This document shows, piece after piece, positions 14,106-22,719 of a stretch of 64,000 nt of DNA. The notes beneath the pieces are model-generated. The model was not told where the DNA came from, did not search any database, and saw only the letters and a program-made list of their open reading frames with translations. This DNA is from Parahaliea mediterranea. Lineage in GTDB: Bacteria > Pseudomonadota > Gammaproteobacteria > Pseudomonadales > Halieaceae. Each line of letters opens with the position of its first letter. The stretch's first letter is position 1. The stretch is from the NCBI RefSeq assembly GCF_017255185.1, contig NZ_JAFKCZ010000005.1, positions 1-64,000 on the forward strand, written 5' to 3'. Both the position numbers and the translations under genes were made by a program.

Positions 14106-15905
14106 ATGCCCAGCTATACCGCCCCCCGTCGCGACATCCAGTTCGTGCTGCGCGAATTCCTCGACACCGACACGCACTACGCGGCGCTCGACGGTGGCGA
14201 GGCCGCCGTGACGCCGGACCTGCTCGATGCCATTGTCGACAACGCGGCCAAATTTGCCGAGGAAGTGGTCGCCCCCACTTTCCAGAGCGGCGATGCCCAG
14301 GGCTGTCATTTTGCCAACGGCAAGGTGACCACCCCGGCGGGTTACGCCGAGGCCTTCCGCGCCTGGGGCGAGGGCGGCTGGCAGGGGCTCACCGTGCCGG
14401 TGGCGGAGGGCGGCCAGGGCCTGCCGCCCTCGCTCGGTTTGTGCGTTACCGAGATGGTGGGCGCGGCCAACTGGGCCTGGAGCATGTACACCGGCCTGTC
14501 GGGGGCCCCGGTCACCTGCCTGCTGAACGGCGGCACCGAGGCGCTCAAGGCGCGCTTTTTGCCCAAACTGCTGAGCGGCGAGTGGGCCGGCACCATGTGC
14601 CTCACCGAGGCCCACTGTGGTTCCGACGTGGGCCTGCTGCGCACCCGCGCCAGCGACAACGGCGACGGCACCTGGAATATCAGCGGCACCAAGATCTTTA
14701 TCTCCGGCGGCGAGCAGGACATCACCGACAATATCGTGCACGCCATCCTGGCCCGCACCGAGGGCGCGCCGGCAGGCACGGCGGGCATCTCGCTGTTCAT
14801 CGTGCCCAAATTCTGGGTGGAGGAGGACGGTAGCCTGGGCGCCTTCAACAACATCAGCTGCGGGGCCATCGAGAAGAAGATGGGCCTGAAGGGCTCCGCC
14901 ACCTGCGTCATGCACTACGACGGCGCGCGGGGCTTCATGCTGGGCGGGGAAAACCAGGGGCTGGCGCTGATGTTCAAGCTGATGAACACCGCCCGCATCG
15001 GCACCGCCTTGCAGGGCCTGGCGATGAGCGAGCGCGCTTTCCAGGGCGCCCTGGCCTACGCCCGCGAGCGCCTGCAGATGCGCTCGATCACCGGCCCCAA
15101 GAACCCGGACGGCCCCGCCGACCCGATCATCGTGCACCCCGATGTACGGCGCATGCTGATGACCCAGAAGGCCTTCACCGAGGGCGAGCGCGCCTTCCTC
15201 TACTGGCTGGCCCAGCAGGCCGACCTGGCGATGCGCGGCAGTGAAGCACAGGCCGCCGAGGCCGGCGCCCTGCTGGAGTTGCTCACGCCCATCGCCAAGG
15301 GCTTCTGCACCGAAGCCGCCCAGGAGGTGGCCTACCTCGGCATGCAGGTGTTTGGCGGCCACGGCTACATCGCCGATCACGGCATGGAACAGATCGCCCG
15401 CGACAACCGCATCTCCACGGTCTACGAGGGCACCACCGGCATCCAGTCCCTGGACCTGGTGGGCCGCAAGGTACTGGGCAGCGGCGGCGAGCTGCTGCGC
15501 GGGTTCACCAAACAGATACACAAGTTCTGCCAGGCCTGGGAGGGCGATGCCGGCATGGCGGAATTCGTCGAGCCCCTGGCGCGACTGAACCGCGAGTGGG
15601 GCGAGCTCACCGCCGCCGTGGGCGAGGGCGCGATGGCCGACGCCGAGATGGTGGGTTCGGCCTCGGTGGACTACCTGATGTTCTCCGGCTACGTCACCTT
15701 CGCCTGGATCTGGGCGCGCATCGCCGAGGTGAGCCTGCGGCGGCTGGCGGAGGAACCGGCGGATGCCGCTTTCTACCGCGCCAAGCTGGCCACCGCGCGC
15801 TTCTACTACCAGCGCCTGCTGCCCCGCGCCCGGGCCCACGCCGAGGCCGCGGCGGCGGCACCGGACTCGGTTATGGCGCTGGCGGAGGACGAGTTCGCGT
15901 TCTAA
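14106..15905 (+). CDS. acyl-CoA dehydrogenase of the DmdC (3-methylmercaptopropionyl-CoA dehydrogenase) type
   Basis: A 599-residue dehydrogenase, longer than the usual 380-residue enzymes and matching the large DmdC/FadE5-like group. It begins 'MPSYTAPRRDIQFVLREF', the typical DmdC-family opening, and carries the FAD-domain motifs 'MCLTEAHCGSDVG' and 'ISGTKIFISGGEQD', the 'FGGHGYI' segment and the catalytic glutamate in 'STVYEGTTGIQSLDL'. DmdC oxidises methylmercaptopropionyl-CoA in DMSP demethylation; close relatives act on other acyl-CoAs, and no dmdA, dmdB or dmdD neighbour is visible, so the substrate remains open. The ATG at 14106 is preferred over the GTG at 14097 because of its ribosome binding site. 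Confidence 0.85.
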   Translation: MPSYTAPRRDIQFVLREFLDTDTHYAALDGGEAAVTPDLLDAIVDNAAKFAEEVVAPTFQSGDAQGCHFANGKVTTPAGYAEAFRAWGEGGWQGLTVPVAEGGQGLPPSLGLCVTEMVGAANWAWSMYTGLSGAPVTCLLNGGTEALKARFLPKLLSGEWAGTMCLTEAHCGSDVGLLRTRASDNGDGTWNISGTKIFISGGEQDITDNIVHAILARTEGAPAGTAGISLFIVPKFWVEEDGSLGAFNNISCGAIEKKMGLKGSATCVMHYDGARGFMLGGENQGLALMFKLMNTARIGTALQGLAMSERAFQGALAYARERLQMRSITGPKNPDGPADPIIVHPDVRRMLMTQKAFTEGERAFLYWLAQQADLAMRGSEAQAAEAGALLELLTPIAKGFCTEAAQEVAYLGMQVFGGHGYIADHGMEQIARDNRISTVYEGTTGIQSLDLVGRKVLGSGGELLRGFTKQIHKFCQAWEGDAGMAEFVEPLARLNREWGELTAAVGEGAMADAEMVGSASVDYLMFSGYVTFAWIWARIAEVSLRRLAEEPADAAFYRAKLATARFYYQRLLPRARAHAEAAAAAPDSVMALAEDEFAF

Positions 15906-15989
15906 ACCTGGGGCCGGGCCGGTTGTATGGCATTCCGGGGGGACTGTGCCACAATGGGATAACTGGCAACCAACCGTCCCGGGAGAATA

Positions 15990-16382
15990 ATGATGGACCA
16001 GTTCCTCGCCGCCTGGCGTCCTCGCGTTTTGAGCCTCCTGCGCATCGTCACCGCGTTTTTGTTCATGCAGCACGGCGCGCAGAAAATACTGGGTTTCCCC
16101 GCGCCGCAGAACTACCCCTTCGAGCTGTTCTCCATGTCCGGCGTGGCCGGCGTGCTGGAGCTGTTCGGGGGCGCCCTGGTGCTGGTGGGGCTGTTCACCC
16201 GCCCGCTGTCGTTTTTGCTCTCGGGCCTGATGGCCTTCGCCTACTTCCTGGTGCACGCGGGCCAGGGCTTCTGGCCGCTGAACAACGGCGGCGAGCTGGC
16301 GGCCCTCTTCAGCTTTGTGTTCCTGTACCTGGCGTGCGCCGGGGGCGGTAGCTGGAGCCTGGACGCCCTGCGGCGCCGCTGA
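15990..16382 (+). CDS. DoxX-family membrane protein
   Basis: A 130-residue inner-membrane protein with four predicted hydrophobic segments. It has the DoxX hallmarks 'LRIVTAFLFMQHGAQKILGFP' (in two parts: first helix and HGaqK motif), 'GVLELFGGALVLVGLFTRP' and 'FLLSGLMAFAYFLVHAG'. The family is associated with redox or small-molecule stress functions, but its activity is not firmly known. A GGGAGAA ribosome binding site precedes the double ATG at 15990. It is followed 37 bp later by a DsbA-fold isomerase gene on the same strand. Confidence 0.87.
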   Translation: MMDQFLAAWRPRVLSLLRIVTAFLFMQHGAQKILGFPAPQNYPFELFSMSGVAGVLELFGGALVLVGLFTRPLSFLLSGLMAFAYFLVHAGQGFWPLNNGGELAALFSFVFLYLACAGGGSWSLDALRRR

Positions 16383-16419
16383 GGGGTTACCACGGGTCAC
16401 TGGCCGCAGGGAGAAGCGC

Positions 16420-17061
16420 ATGAGCCATATCGTCGACGTCTACTTTTCATTCCGCAGCCCCTACTCGTATCTCGTCACTCCGGACCTGATGCGGCTGCGC
16501 GACGATTACGCCGTCGAACTGCACCTGCGGCCGGTGCTGCCGATCGCGCTGCGCACCAAGGACACACTGTTTGCCACCGACAGGAAGCCCCTCGATTACA
16601 TCCTTATCGACGTCTTGCGGCGGGCGGAGTTTTTGGGGATGAAGATCGGTTTCCCGTCGCCGGATCCGATCGTCCAGGACATGGGCACCTTCGAGGTCGC
16701 CAAAGAGCAGCCCTATATCCACCGGCTCACGGGGCTCGGCGTCGAAGCCCAGCGGCGCGGCAAGGGTATCGAGCTGGCCTACCATGTCTCGCACCTTATC
16801 TGGGGCGGCGAGCCGGGCTGGGACGAGGGCGACCGGCTGGCCGACGCGGTGGCAAGGGCCGGCCTCGATCTGGCGCAGATGGAGACTGCGCTGGCCGGTT
16901 ACGACCCGATGACGGTTGTGGAAGCCAACCACGCGGCGCTCGATGCCGCCGGGCACTGGGGTGTGCCGACGATGGTCTTCGAGGGCGAGCCCTTTTTCGG
17001 CCAGGACAGGGTGGACACGCTGCGCTGGCGTCTCGACAAGGTGGGCGTGCCGAAGCGCTGA
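16420..17061 (+). CDS. 2-hydroxychromene-2-carboxylate isomerase-like DsbA-family protein
   Basis: A 213-residue protein with a thioredoxin-like core interrupted by a helical insertion: 'VDVYFSFRSPYSYL' at the N-terminus and 'WGVPTMVFEGEPFFGQDR' near the C-terminus, the cis-Pro loop. This is the HCCA isomerase/GST-kappa pattern. A serine (in 'FRSPYSY') occupies the CXXC position, so it is a glutathione-using isomerase-type rather than a disulfide oxidoreductase. Known members act in naphthalene degradation; here no naphthalene genes accompany it. ATG at 16420 has GGGAGAAG upstream. Confidence 0.85.
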   Translation: MSHIVDVYFSFRSPYSYLVTPDLMRLRDDYAVELHLRPVLPIALRTKDTLFATDRKPLDYILIDVLRRAEFLGMKIGFPSPDPIVQDMGTFEVAKEQPYIHRLTGLGVEAQRRGKGIELAYHVSHLIWGGEPGWDEGDRLADAVARAGLDLAQMETALAGYDPMTVVEANHAALDAAGHWGVPTMVFEGEPFFGQDRVDTLRWRLDKVGVPKR

Positions 17062-17176
17062 GCGCCCTTCAAGCGACTCAACATTCGTGGCTTTTTCACT
17101 CGACTTGCCGAGGCGGCATTGGCCGAATTGCGGCGGCTACCGTTCGTTCACAGCGAGTCTTCGCAGGGAGTAAACA

Positions 17177-18247
17177 GTGCGCAAGGTACTTGTCGTTCTC
17201 GGAATCATCGCCGCCATCGGCCTGATTGCCTACCACCATCGCGCCGGCATCGCCGCCCGCCTGATGGCGGCGGGACTGGAATCACGGCTGGGGGCGGACC
17301 GGCTGGCGGAGCTGGGCGAGGGATTGCATCTGGCCCTGTGCGGGGCCGGCGGTCCACTGCCGGGCCCGAGGGCGTCCGGGCCCTGCGTGGCGGTGGTCGC
17401 GGGGCAGCGCCTGTTTATTGTCGACATCGGCACCGACAGCCCGCGGAACCTGGGGCGCATGGGCTTGCCGGTCGGCGATGTCGAGCGCGTCTTCCTCACC
17501 CATTTTCACTCGGATCACATCGACGGCCTGGGCGAACTGGCGACCCTGCGCTGGGCCGGCGGCGACAACAACCAGCCGCTGCCGGTGCACGGCCCCGAGG
17601 GGGTCGGGCAGGTTGTGGCCGGCTTCAATACCGCCTACAGCCAGGATGTCACCTACCGACACGCGCACCACGGCGATACCGTGGCGCCGCTCGCCGGCGC
17701 CGGACTGACGGCGCTGCCCTTCAGCCAACCCGCGGCGGGCGAACTCGCGGTACTGATCGATGACGGTGAGCTGACAGTGGCGGCCCTGGCGGTCGACCAC
17801 GCGCCGGTGGAGCCCGCGGTGGGCTACCGGTTCAGCTACAAGGGGCGCTCACTGTTGATCACCGGCGATACGGTGAAGTCGCCCAACGTGGCGCATTTCG
17901 CCCGGGGTGTCGACCTTTTGGTGCACGAGGCACTGGCGCCCAACCTGGTGGGCATGATGAACCAGGCCGCCACGAAAATGGGTGACCCGGTTCTCGCCAA
18001 AATCACCCACGACATTCCCGACTATCACGCGAGTCCCGTCGAGGCGGCGGAAACCGCGCGCGACGCGGGGGTGGGCCACCTGCTCTATTACCACATCGTG
18101 CCGCCGCTGATCATTCCCGGGCAGAAAGCGCTGTTCCTGGATGGCGCCGGCGATATCTTTCCCGATTACACCATTGGCGAGGACGGTGTTGCGTTCTCGC
18201 TCCCGGTGGATTCCGGAGACATCATCCAGGTCAGCGACGGCCTGTGA
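17177..18247 (+). CDS. exported or membrane-anchored MBL-fold metallohydrolase
   Basis: A 356-residue protein starting at GTG with an N-terminal hydrophobic segment (residues 4-20) that may be an anchor or signal. The metallo-beta-lactamase core carries 'FLTHFHSDHIDG' (HxHxDH), a following glycine-rich loop, a third ligand region 'ALAVDHAP' and 'LLITGDTV'. The C-terminal 'LLYYHIVPP' histidine is also present. The architecture fits the RNase Z/arylsulfatase-like (AtsA-like) subgroup. The substrate is unknown. A GGGAG ribosome binding site lies 6 nt before the GTG. Confidence 0.85.
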   Translation: MRKVLVVLGIIAAIGLIAYHHRAGIAARLMAAGLESRLGADRLAELGEGLHLALCGAGGPLPGPRASGPCVAVVAGQRLFIVDIGTDSPRNLGRMGLPVGDVERVFLTHFHSDHIDGLGELATLRWAGGDNNQPLPVHGPEGVGQVVAGFNTAYSQDVTYRHAHHGDTVAPLAGAGLTALPFSQPAAGELAVLIDDGELTVAALAVDHAPVEPAVGYRFSYKGRSLLITGDTVKSPNVAHFARGVDLLVHEALAPNLVGMMNQAATKMGDPVLAKITHDIPDYHASPVEAAETARDAGVGHLLYYHIVPPLIIPGQKALFLDGAGDIFPDYTIGEDGVAFSLPVDSGDIIQVSDGL

Positions 18248-18266
18248 GTGGCAGGCGCCAACAGTG

Positions 18267-19457
18267 TCAATTGACTTCAATCTCCACGCTTGCCTGGCTG
18301 CTGCCGATGCCGTTGTCGAGTATGTAGTGGAAGGTGTACGTGCCTGGAAGGATCGGGTTTACAAGATCGAACGAGCCGTCCGCGTTGACCGTCAGCATGC
18401 CCCCTGCCAGTGGGCGGGCCGTGCCCGGAGGCCGGTCCACGCTGCCCGAGGCGTCGCCGCCGCCCCAGGCGGTCAGGAGTGTGGCGGGAGAGCCCAGCGT
18501 GTCATTGTTAAGTAGCCCGCTACCCGCGGACACATTCAGGGTGACGCCGACATTGGTCGTATACTCGTTGCCAGCGCCGAGGTTGGAGCGGGTGTCGTCC
18601 CGTGCGAGGGGACTGTCGCCGAAGCGGATGTCCACCTGGCCGCTGTCCGTGGTGGCATTGCCCGCTTCGAGGACATAGTAGGCCGAAATAGCGCCGGTAC
18701 CGGTTGTGCCGTTGGCGAGGACCGTCCACGTACCCGTGGCCGCGACGGAAACATCCAGGGTGCCGCCGCCGGGCGCGGGAAAACTGCCGGTGGTGGCGCC
18801 ATCGGCGGGGTGGGTGTCGGCGTTGGCGACGGTATCCCCAAAGGAGATGACCCGCAGCGGCGCGTCGCCGAGGTCGTTGCCGAGTACGTTGATCTGTGCG
18901 CTGGTTCCGTTGTCGACGCTCATCGCATCGCCGATGGCCTCCGCCGGAACCGGCGGTGTGCAGGTGAAGCTGGTGCCACAGGTGGCGCTGTCTGCGAGCA
19001 CCAGGCCGGCCAGGCACTCACCGGCGGGGCTGTCCGATACGCAGTAGCTGGCCGGTGTCGTGACCGACAGGATCTCGAGGGCGACACCGCTGCGGTTGAT
19101 GTATTCCCGGGCGCCGGTGGGCACCGCAATGTTGCCGCCGGCAGGGTCGGTCAGCTCGACCGGCGGCGGTGGCAGGGCGGTGGCGTCCCGAACCGACATG
19201 CCGGCCGACAGCAGCGTCGCCGCCCCGCCGAGGGTCAGGAGCACGCCGAGAGCCCGCTGTGCATCTCGGCGCCGGACAACGCGCACTCCGATGGCTGCGA
19301 GGGCCAGGCCGAGGGGTATCAATACCATTGTGGGTATGGGAACGGCTTCCGCCAGCGTGGCGGGACCGTAGGACAGCGTGCCGGAGGGTTGCGCCAGGGT
19401 GGCGGCTGGAGCCAGCAGCGCCGCCAAAGCCGTTGAAATCCGTTTCGTAACCGGCAT
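18267..19457 (-). CDS. putative 'midcut-by-XrtH' surface protein with internal sorting signal
   Basis: A 396-residue exported protein: signal peptide (1-22), short segment, then 'VPIPTMVLIPLGLALAAIGV' followed by VRRR (residues 39-64), a second hydrophobic stretch (68-86), and a long Ala/Gly/Thr-rich extracellular part with two cadherin/Ig-like repeats containing 'INVLGNDLG' and 'GLLNNDTLG'. IPTL-like motif, membrane helix and basic cluster are the tripartite signal recognised by exosortase H, normally at the C-terminus; its N-terminal location matches the group called midcut-by-XrtH. No exosortase gene is in the window. The presence of paired cysteines and 'C...C..C' in the region 138-168 is also notable. 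Confidence 0.55.
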   Translation of the reverse strand: MPVTKRISTALAALLAPAATLAQPSGTLSYGPATLAEAVPIPTMVLIPLGLALAAIGVRVVRRRDAQRALGVLLTLGGAATLLSAGMSVRDATALPPPPVELTDPAGGNIAVPTGAREYINRSGVALEILSVTTPASYCVSDSPAGECLAGLVLADSATCGTSFTCTPPVPAEAIGDAMSVDNGTSAQINVLGNDLGDAPLRVISFGDTVANADTHPADGATTGSFPAPGGGTLDVSVAATGTWTVLANGTTGTGAISAYYVLEAGNATTDSGQVDIRFGDSPLARDDTRSNLGAGNEYTTNVGVTLNVSAGSGLLNNDTLGSPATLLTAWGGGDASGSVDRPPGTARPLAGGMLTVNADGSFDLVNPILPGTYTFHYILDNGIGSSQASVEIEVN

Positions 19458-19496
19458 GGTTTTTATCTCCGTTTTTTAATCCATTTGTAACGTAAT

Positions 19497-19516
19497 GAGG
19501 CCCCTCGCGGGGCCTC
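19497..19516 (-). terminator. hairpin after the RND operon
   Basis: A perfect 8-bp stem (GAGGCCCC / GGGGCCTC) with loop TCGC lies between the stop of the RND pump gene and the start of the midcut gene, both on the minus strand. It probably ends the efflux operon transcript. Confidence 0.6.
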
Positions 19517-19584
19517 GCTGCCGGCAGTCTATACGATCGGCGTGGTGGAGAAAATTCCGAAGCGACGGCGGACCGGGCGCTGTC

Positions 19585-22500
19585 TCAGCCCGGCGCCGTT
19601 TCCTTTTGCGTCGCCGTGCGGCCGGCGGAGCGGAGCAGCGCGCGAATATCCCTTGCGATCAACAGGTTGGTGGGCACCAGGATCAGCGTGATCAGGGTGG
19701 CGAAGAGAATGCCGAAGCCCAGCGAGATGGCCATCGGGATCAGGAACTGGGCGTTGGTGGAGCGCTCGGTCAGCAGCGGCAGCAGGCCGAAGAAGGTGGT
19801 CATGGAGGTCAGGAACACTGGCCGGAAGCGGGCCACCCCGGCTTTTACCACCGCCACTTCCAGCGACTCCCCGGCGCGGCGGCGCTGGTTGCAGTAGTCC
19901 ACCAGCACCAGCGAGTCGTTCACCAGCACGCCCACCAGGGCCATCATGCCCAGCAGGCTCTGCAGGGTCAGGGCCTGCCCCAGCAGCCAGTGGCCGAGTA
20001 CCGCGCCGATCAGGCCGAAGGGGATCACCGACATCACCACCAGGGGCTGGAAGTAGGAGCGCAGCGGCAGGGCCAGCAGGCAGTAGATGGCGAACAGCAC
20101 CGCCACCAGGCCGGCCTGCATGCTGCCGAAGGACTCGCGCTGCTCGCGGGCCTCGCCCTCCAGGGTGTAATTGATGCCGGGGTACTGTTGCACCAGCTGG
20201 TCGAGGTAGGCGGTGAGCTCGCCCTGCAGGGCGGTCATGTTCACCTGGCCCTTCTCCACGTCGGCGGTGATGTTCAGTACCCGGTAGCCGTCCACCCGGG
20301 TGATGCGCGAGGGGCCCTTGCCCGGGGTGAGCCGCGCCACGTGGCCCAGGGGGACCCGGCCGCCGGCGGGGGTGTCGATCAACAGGGTATTGAGGGTTTC
20401 CAGGGTGCTGCGCTCGCCGCGGGGTAGGCGCACCAGCACGCGGATGTCGTCGCGCCCGCGCTGGATGCGCTGGGCCTGGGCGCCCTTGTAGGCGCGGCCC
20501 ACCTGGCCCACCACGTCGCTACGGGTCAGGCCCAACACGTGGCCCTGCTCGGTCAGCTCGATGCGCAGCTCCTCCTTGCCGTCGGACAGGCTGTCGGCGA
20601 TATCGAATACCCCGGCATAGGCGGCCAGTTTCGTTTTCACCTCTTCCCCCACCCGGTTCAGGGTGTCCAGCGACTTGCCGCTGAGCTGCACGTCGATGGG
20701 ATCGCCGGCGCGGAACATCGACGAGCGGAAGGTCAGCGACTCGGCCCCCGGCACGGTACCCACCAGCGCGCGCCACTCGTCCACCAGGCGGGTAGTGGTC
20801 ATCTCGGTGGAGCGCTCCTCGGCCGGCGTCGCCTCGAAGGTGACCCGGCCCTCGTTGGCGCTGGCGCCGCGGCCGCCGCCGGAGCCGGTGACGCTGAGGA
20901 TATTGAGGATCGGGCTCTCCCCGGTGGCCGGGTCGCGGTATTGCTCCTGCAGCTGGCGGGCCGCCGCCGCGATGCGCCGGATATAGCTGTCGGTGACCTC
21001 GAAAGGGGTGCCCACCGGCATGGTGAGGGAGACCTCGCCGGTCTCGCCCTCCACGTTGGGGAAGAACACGAAGCGGGTCCAGCCGCTGGCCACCAGCGCC
21101 AACACCAGGATGAACACGCCGGCAAAGCCCGCCAATGTGGTGTAGCGGTGGGCGGTGGCCAGGCGCACCAGGGGCTGGTAATAGCGGGCGATGGCGTGTT
21201 CGAAGCGGGTGGCAAAGCGGTTCTGCCAGCGCGACCACTTGCCCTGGCTGGCCTCGGGCCCCTTCATGCGGATGTGGGCCAGATGGGCCGGCAGCACGAA
21301 CTTGGACTCGATCAGCGAGAACAGCAGCACCGGGATGACCACCGCCGGAATGGGTGCGAACATGGCGCCCATGCGGCCGTCGATAAAGGCGATGGGCAGG
21401 AAGGCGGCGATGGTGGTGAGCACGCCGAAGGTCACCGGCACCGCCACCTCCTCGGTGCCGCGGATCGCCGCCTGCAGCCCGGACTCGCTGCCGCGCATGT
21501 GGGTGTAGACGTTTTCCCCGGTGACGATGGCGTCGTCCACCACCAGGCCCAGGGCGATGATGAAACCGTAGGCGCTCATCACGTTCAGGGTGGTGCCGGT
21601 CATGCCCATGACGATGATGCCGCCGAGGAAGGACACGGGAATGCCGATGAACACCCAGAAGCCGATCGCCGGGCGCAGGAACAGGGTCAGCAGCAGGATC
21701 ACCAGCACCGCCCCCTCCACCGCGCTGTCGAGCATGGTGCCCAGGCGGCTCTTGAGGATGGCCGAGTCGTCGTCCCAGTAGTCCAGATGGACGCCCACCG
21801 GCAGCGAGGCCTGGCGCTGCGCCAGGTAGTTTTTCACCTTGCCGGCGATGTCCAGGGCGCTCTGGTCGCCCACGCGGTAGACCTTGACGAAGGCGGCGCG
21901 GCGGCCGTTGAAGGCCACCTGCATCGACTCCTCCTCGAAGCCGTCGCTGACCCGGGCCACGTCGCCGACGCGGATGATGCTGCCATCGGCATTGGTCTTG
22001 ACCACGATGCGCTCGAAGTCGGCGCGGCGGTAGGCCTGGCCCTTGGAGCGCAGCAGGATGTCGCCGCCGGCGGCGCGCAGGTTGCCGGCGGAGATGTCCA
22101 GGGAACTGTCACCGATGGCCCGCGACAGGTCCGCCAGGCTCAGGCCGTACTGGCGCAGGCGGTCCTGTGAGGCCTCGATGGCGATCTCGTAGTCGCGCAC
22201 CGCGGACAGCTCCACCTGGGTGACGCCGTCGATGCGCAGCAGGTCGTCGCGCACCTGCTCGGCGAAGTTGAGCAGCTCGTCCTCCGCCAGGTCGCCGGCC
22301 ACCACCACGTCGATCACCGCGCGCTTGCGGATGGCCAGGCTGATCACCGGTTTCTCGGTGTCGGCGGGGAAGGTGTTGATGGCGTCCACCCGCGCTTTTA
22401 CATCGTCCAGCACATCGCGGGCGTCGTAGCTGCCGTCCAGCTCCAGCATCACCGAGGTGGAGCCCTCCACCGAGCGGCTGGTGATTTTGTCGATGCCCTC

Positions 22501-22719
22501 CACGTCCTCCACCGATTCCTCGATGCGGGTGGCCACGCCCAGCTCCACATCCTCGGGGGTGGCGCCGCGCAGGGGCACACCGATGCTGATGGTGTCGGGC
22601 TCGGCGTCGGGGAAGATTTCCAGGGTCAGTTCGGTGCGCAGGGCCAACAGGCCGCCGACGATAATGCTGAACATCAGCAGGTTGGCGGCGACCGGGTTGC
22701 GGGCGAACCAGGCGATCAC
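19585..22719 (-). CDS. RND efflux pump, inner-membrane permease
   Basis: A 1044-residue AcrB-type permease of normal family length: a first membrane helix (NLLMFSIIVGGLLAL), two large periplasmic loops, and twelve membrane helices in two halves. The proton-relay aspartates are present in helix 4 (ALGLVVDDAIV). It exports small molecules in exchange for protons; substrate range cannot be read. GTG start overlaps the stop of the adaptor gene (GTGA), so it is translated in coupling. It is the last gene of a three-gene OMF, adaptor, permease operon. Confidence 0.95.
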   Translation of the reverse strand: MIAWFARNPVAANLLMFSIIVGGLLALRTELTLEIFPDAEPDTISIGVPLRGATPEDVELGVATRIEESVEDVEGIDKITSRSVEGSTSVMLELDGSYDARDVLDDVKARVDAINTFPADTEKPVISLAIRKRAVIDVVVAGDLAEDELLNFAEQVRDDLLRIDGVTQVELSAVRDYEIAIEASQDRLRQYGLSLADLSRAIGDSSLDISAGNLRAAGGDILLRSKGQAYRRADFERIVVKTNADGSIIRVGDVARVSDGFEEESMQVAFNGRRAAFVKVYRVGDQSALDIAGKVKNYLAQRQASLPVGVHLDYWDDDSAILKSRLGTMLDSAVEGAVLVILLLTLFLRPAIGFWVFIGIPVSFLGGIIVMGMTGTTLNVMSAYGFIIALGLVVDDAIVTGENVYTHMRGSESGLQAAIRGTEEVAVPVTFGVLTTIAAFLPIAFIDGRMGAMFAPIPAVVIPVLLFSLIESKFVLPAHLAHIRMKGPEASQGKWSRWQNRFATRFEHAIARYYQPLVRLATAHRYTTLAGFAGVFILVLALVASGWTRFVFFPNVEGETGEVSLTMPVGTPFEVTDSYIRRIAAAARQLQEQYRDPATGESPILNILSVTGSGGGRGASANEGRVTFEATPAEERSTEMTTTRLVDEWRALVGTVPGAESLTFRSSMFRAGDPIDVQLSGKSLDTLNRVGEEVKTKLAAYAGVFDIADSLSDGKEELRIELTEQGHVLGLTRSDVVGQVGRAYKGAQAQRIQRGRDDIRVLVRLPRGERSTLETLNTLLIDTPAGGRVPLGHVARLTPGKGPSRITRVDGYRVLNITADVEKGQVNMTALQGELTAYLDQLVQQYPGINYTLEGEAREQRESFGSMQAGLVAVLFAIYCLLALPLRSYFQPLVVMSVIPFGLIGAVLGHWLLGQALTLQSLLGMMALVGVLVNDSLVLVDYCNQRRRAGESLEVAVVKAGVARFRPVFLTSMTTFFGLLPLLTERSTNAQFLIPMAISLGFGILFATLITLILVPTNLLIARDIRALLRSAGRTATQKETAPG

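Noticed and set aside
13926-16421. A 831-codon minus-strand frame opposite the acyl-CoA dehydrogenase and DoxX genes
   Set aside because: The opposite strand encodes proteins with intact motifs; this translation has none and is a GC shadow.
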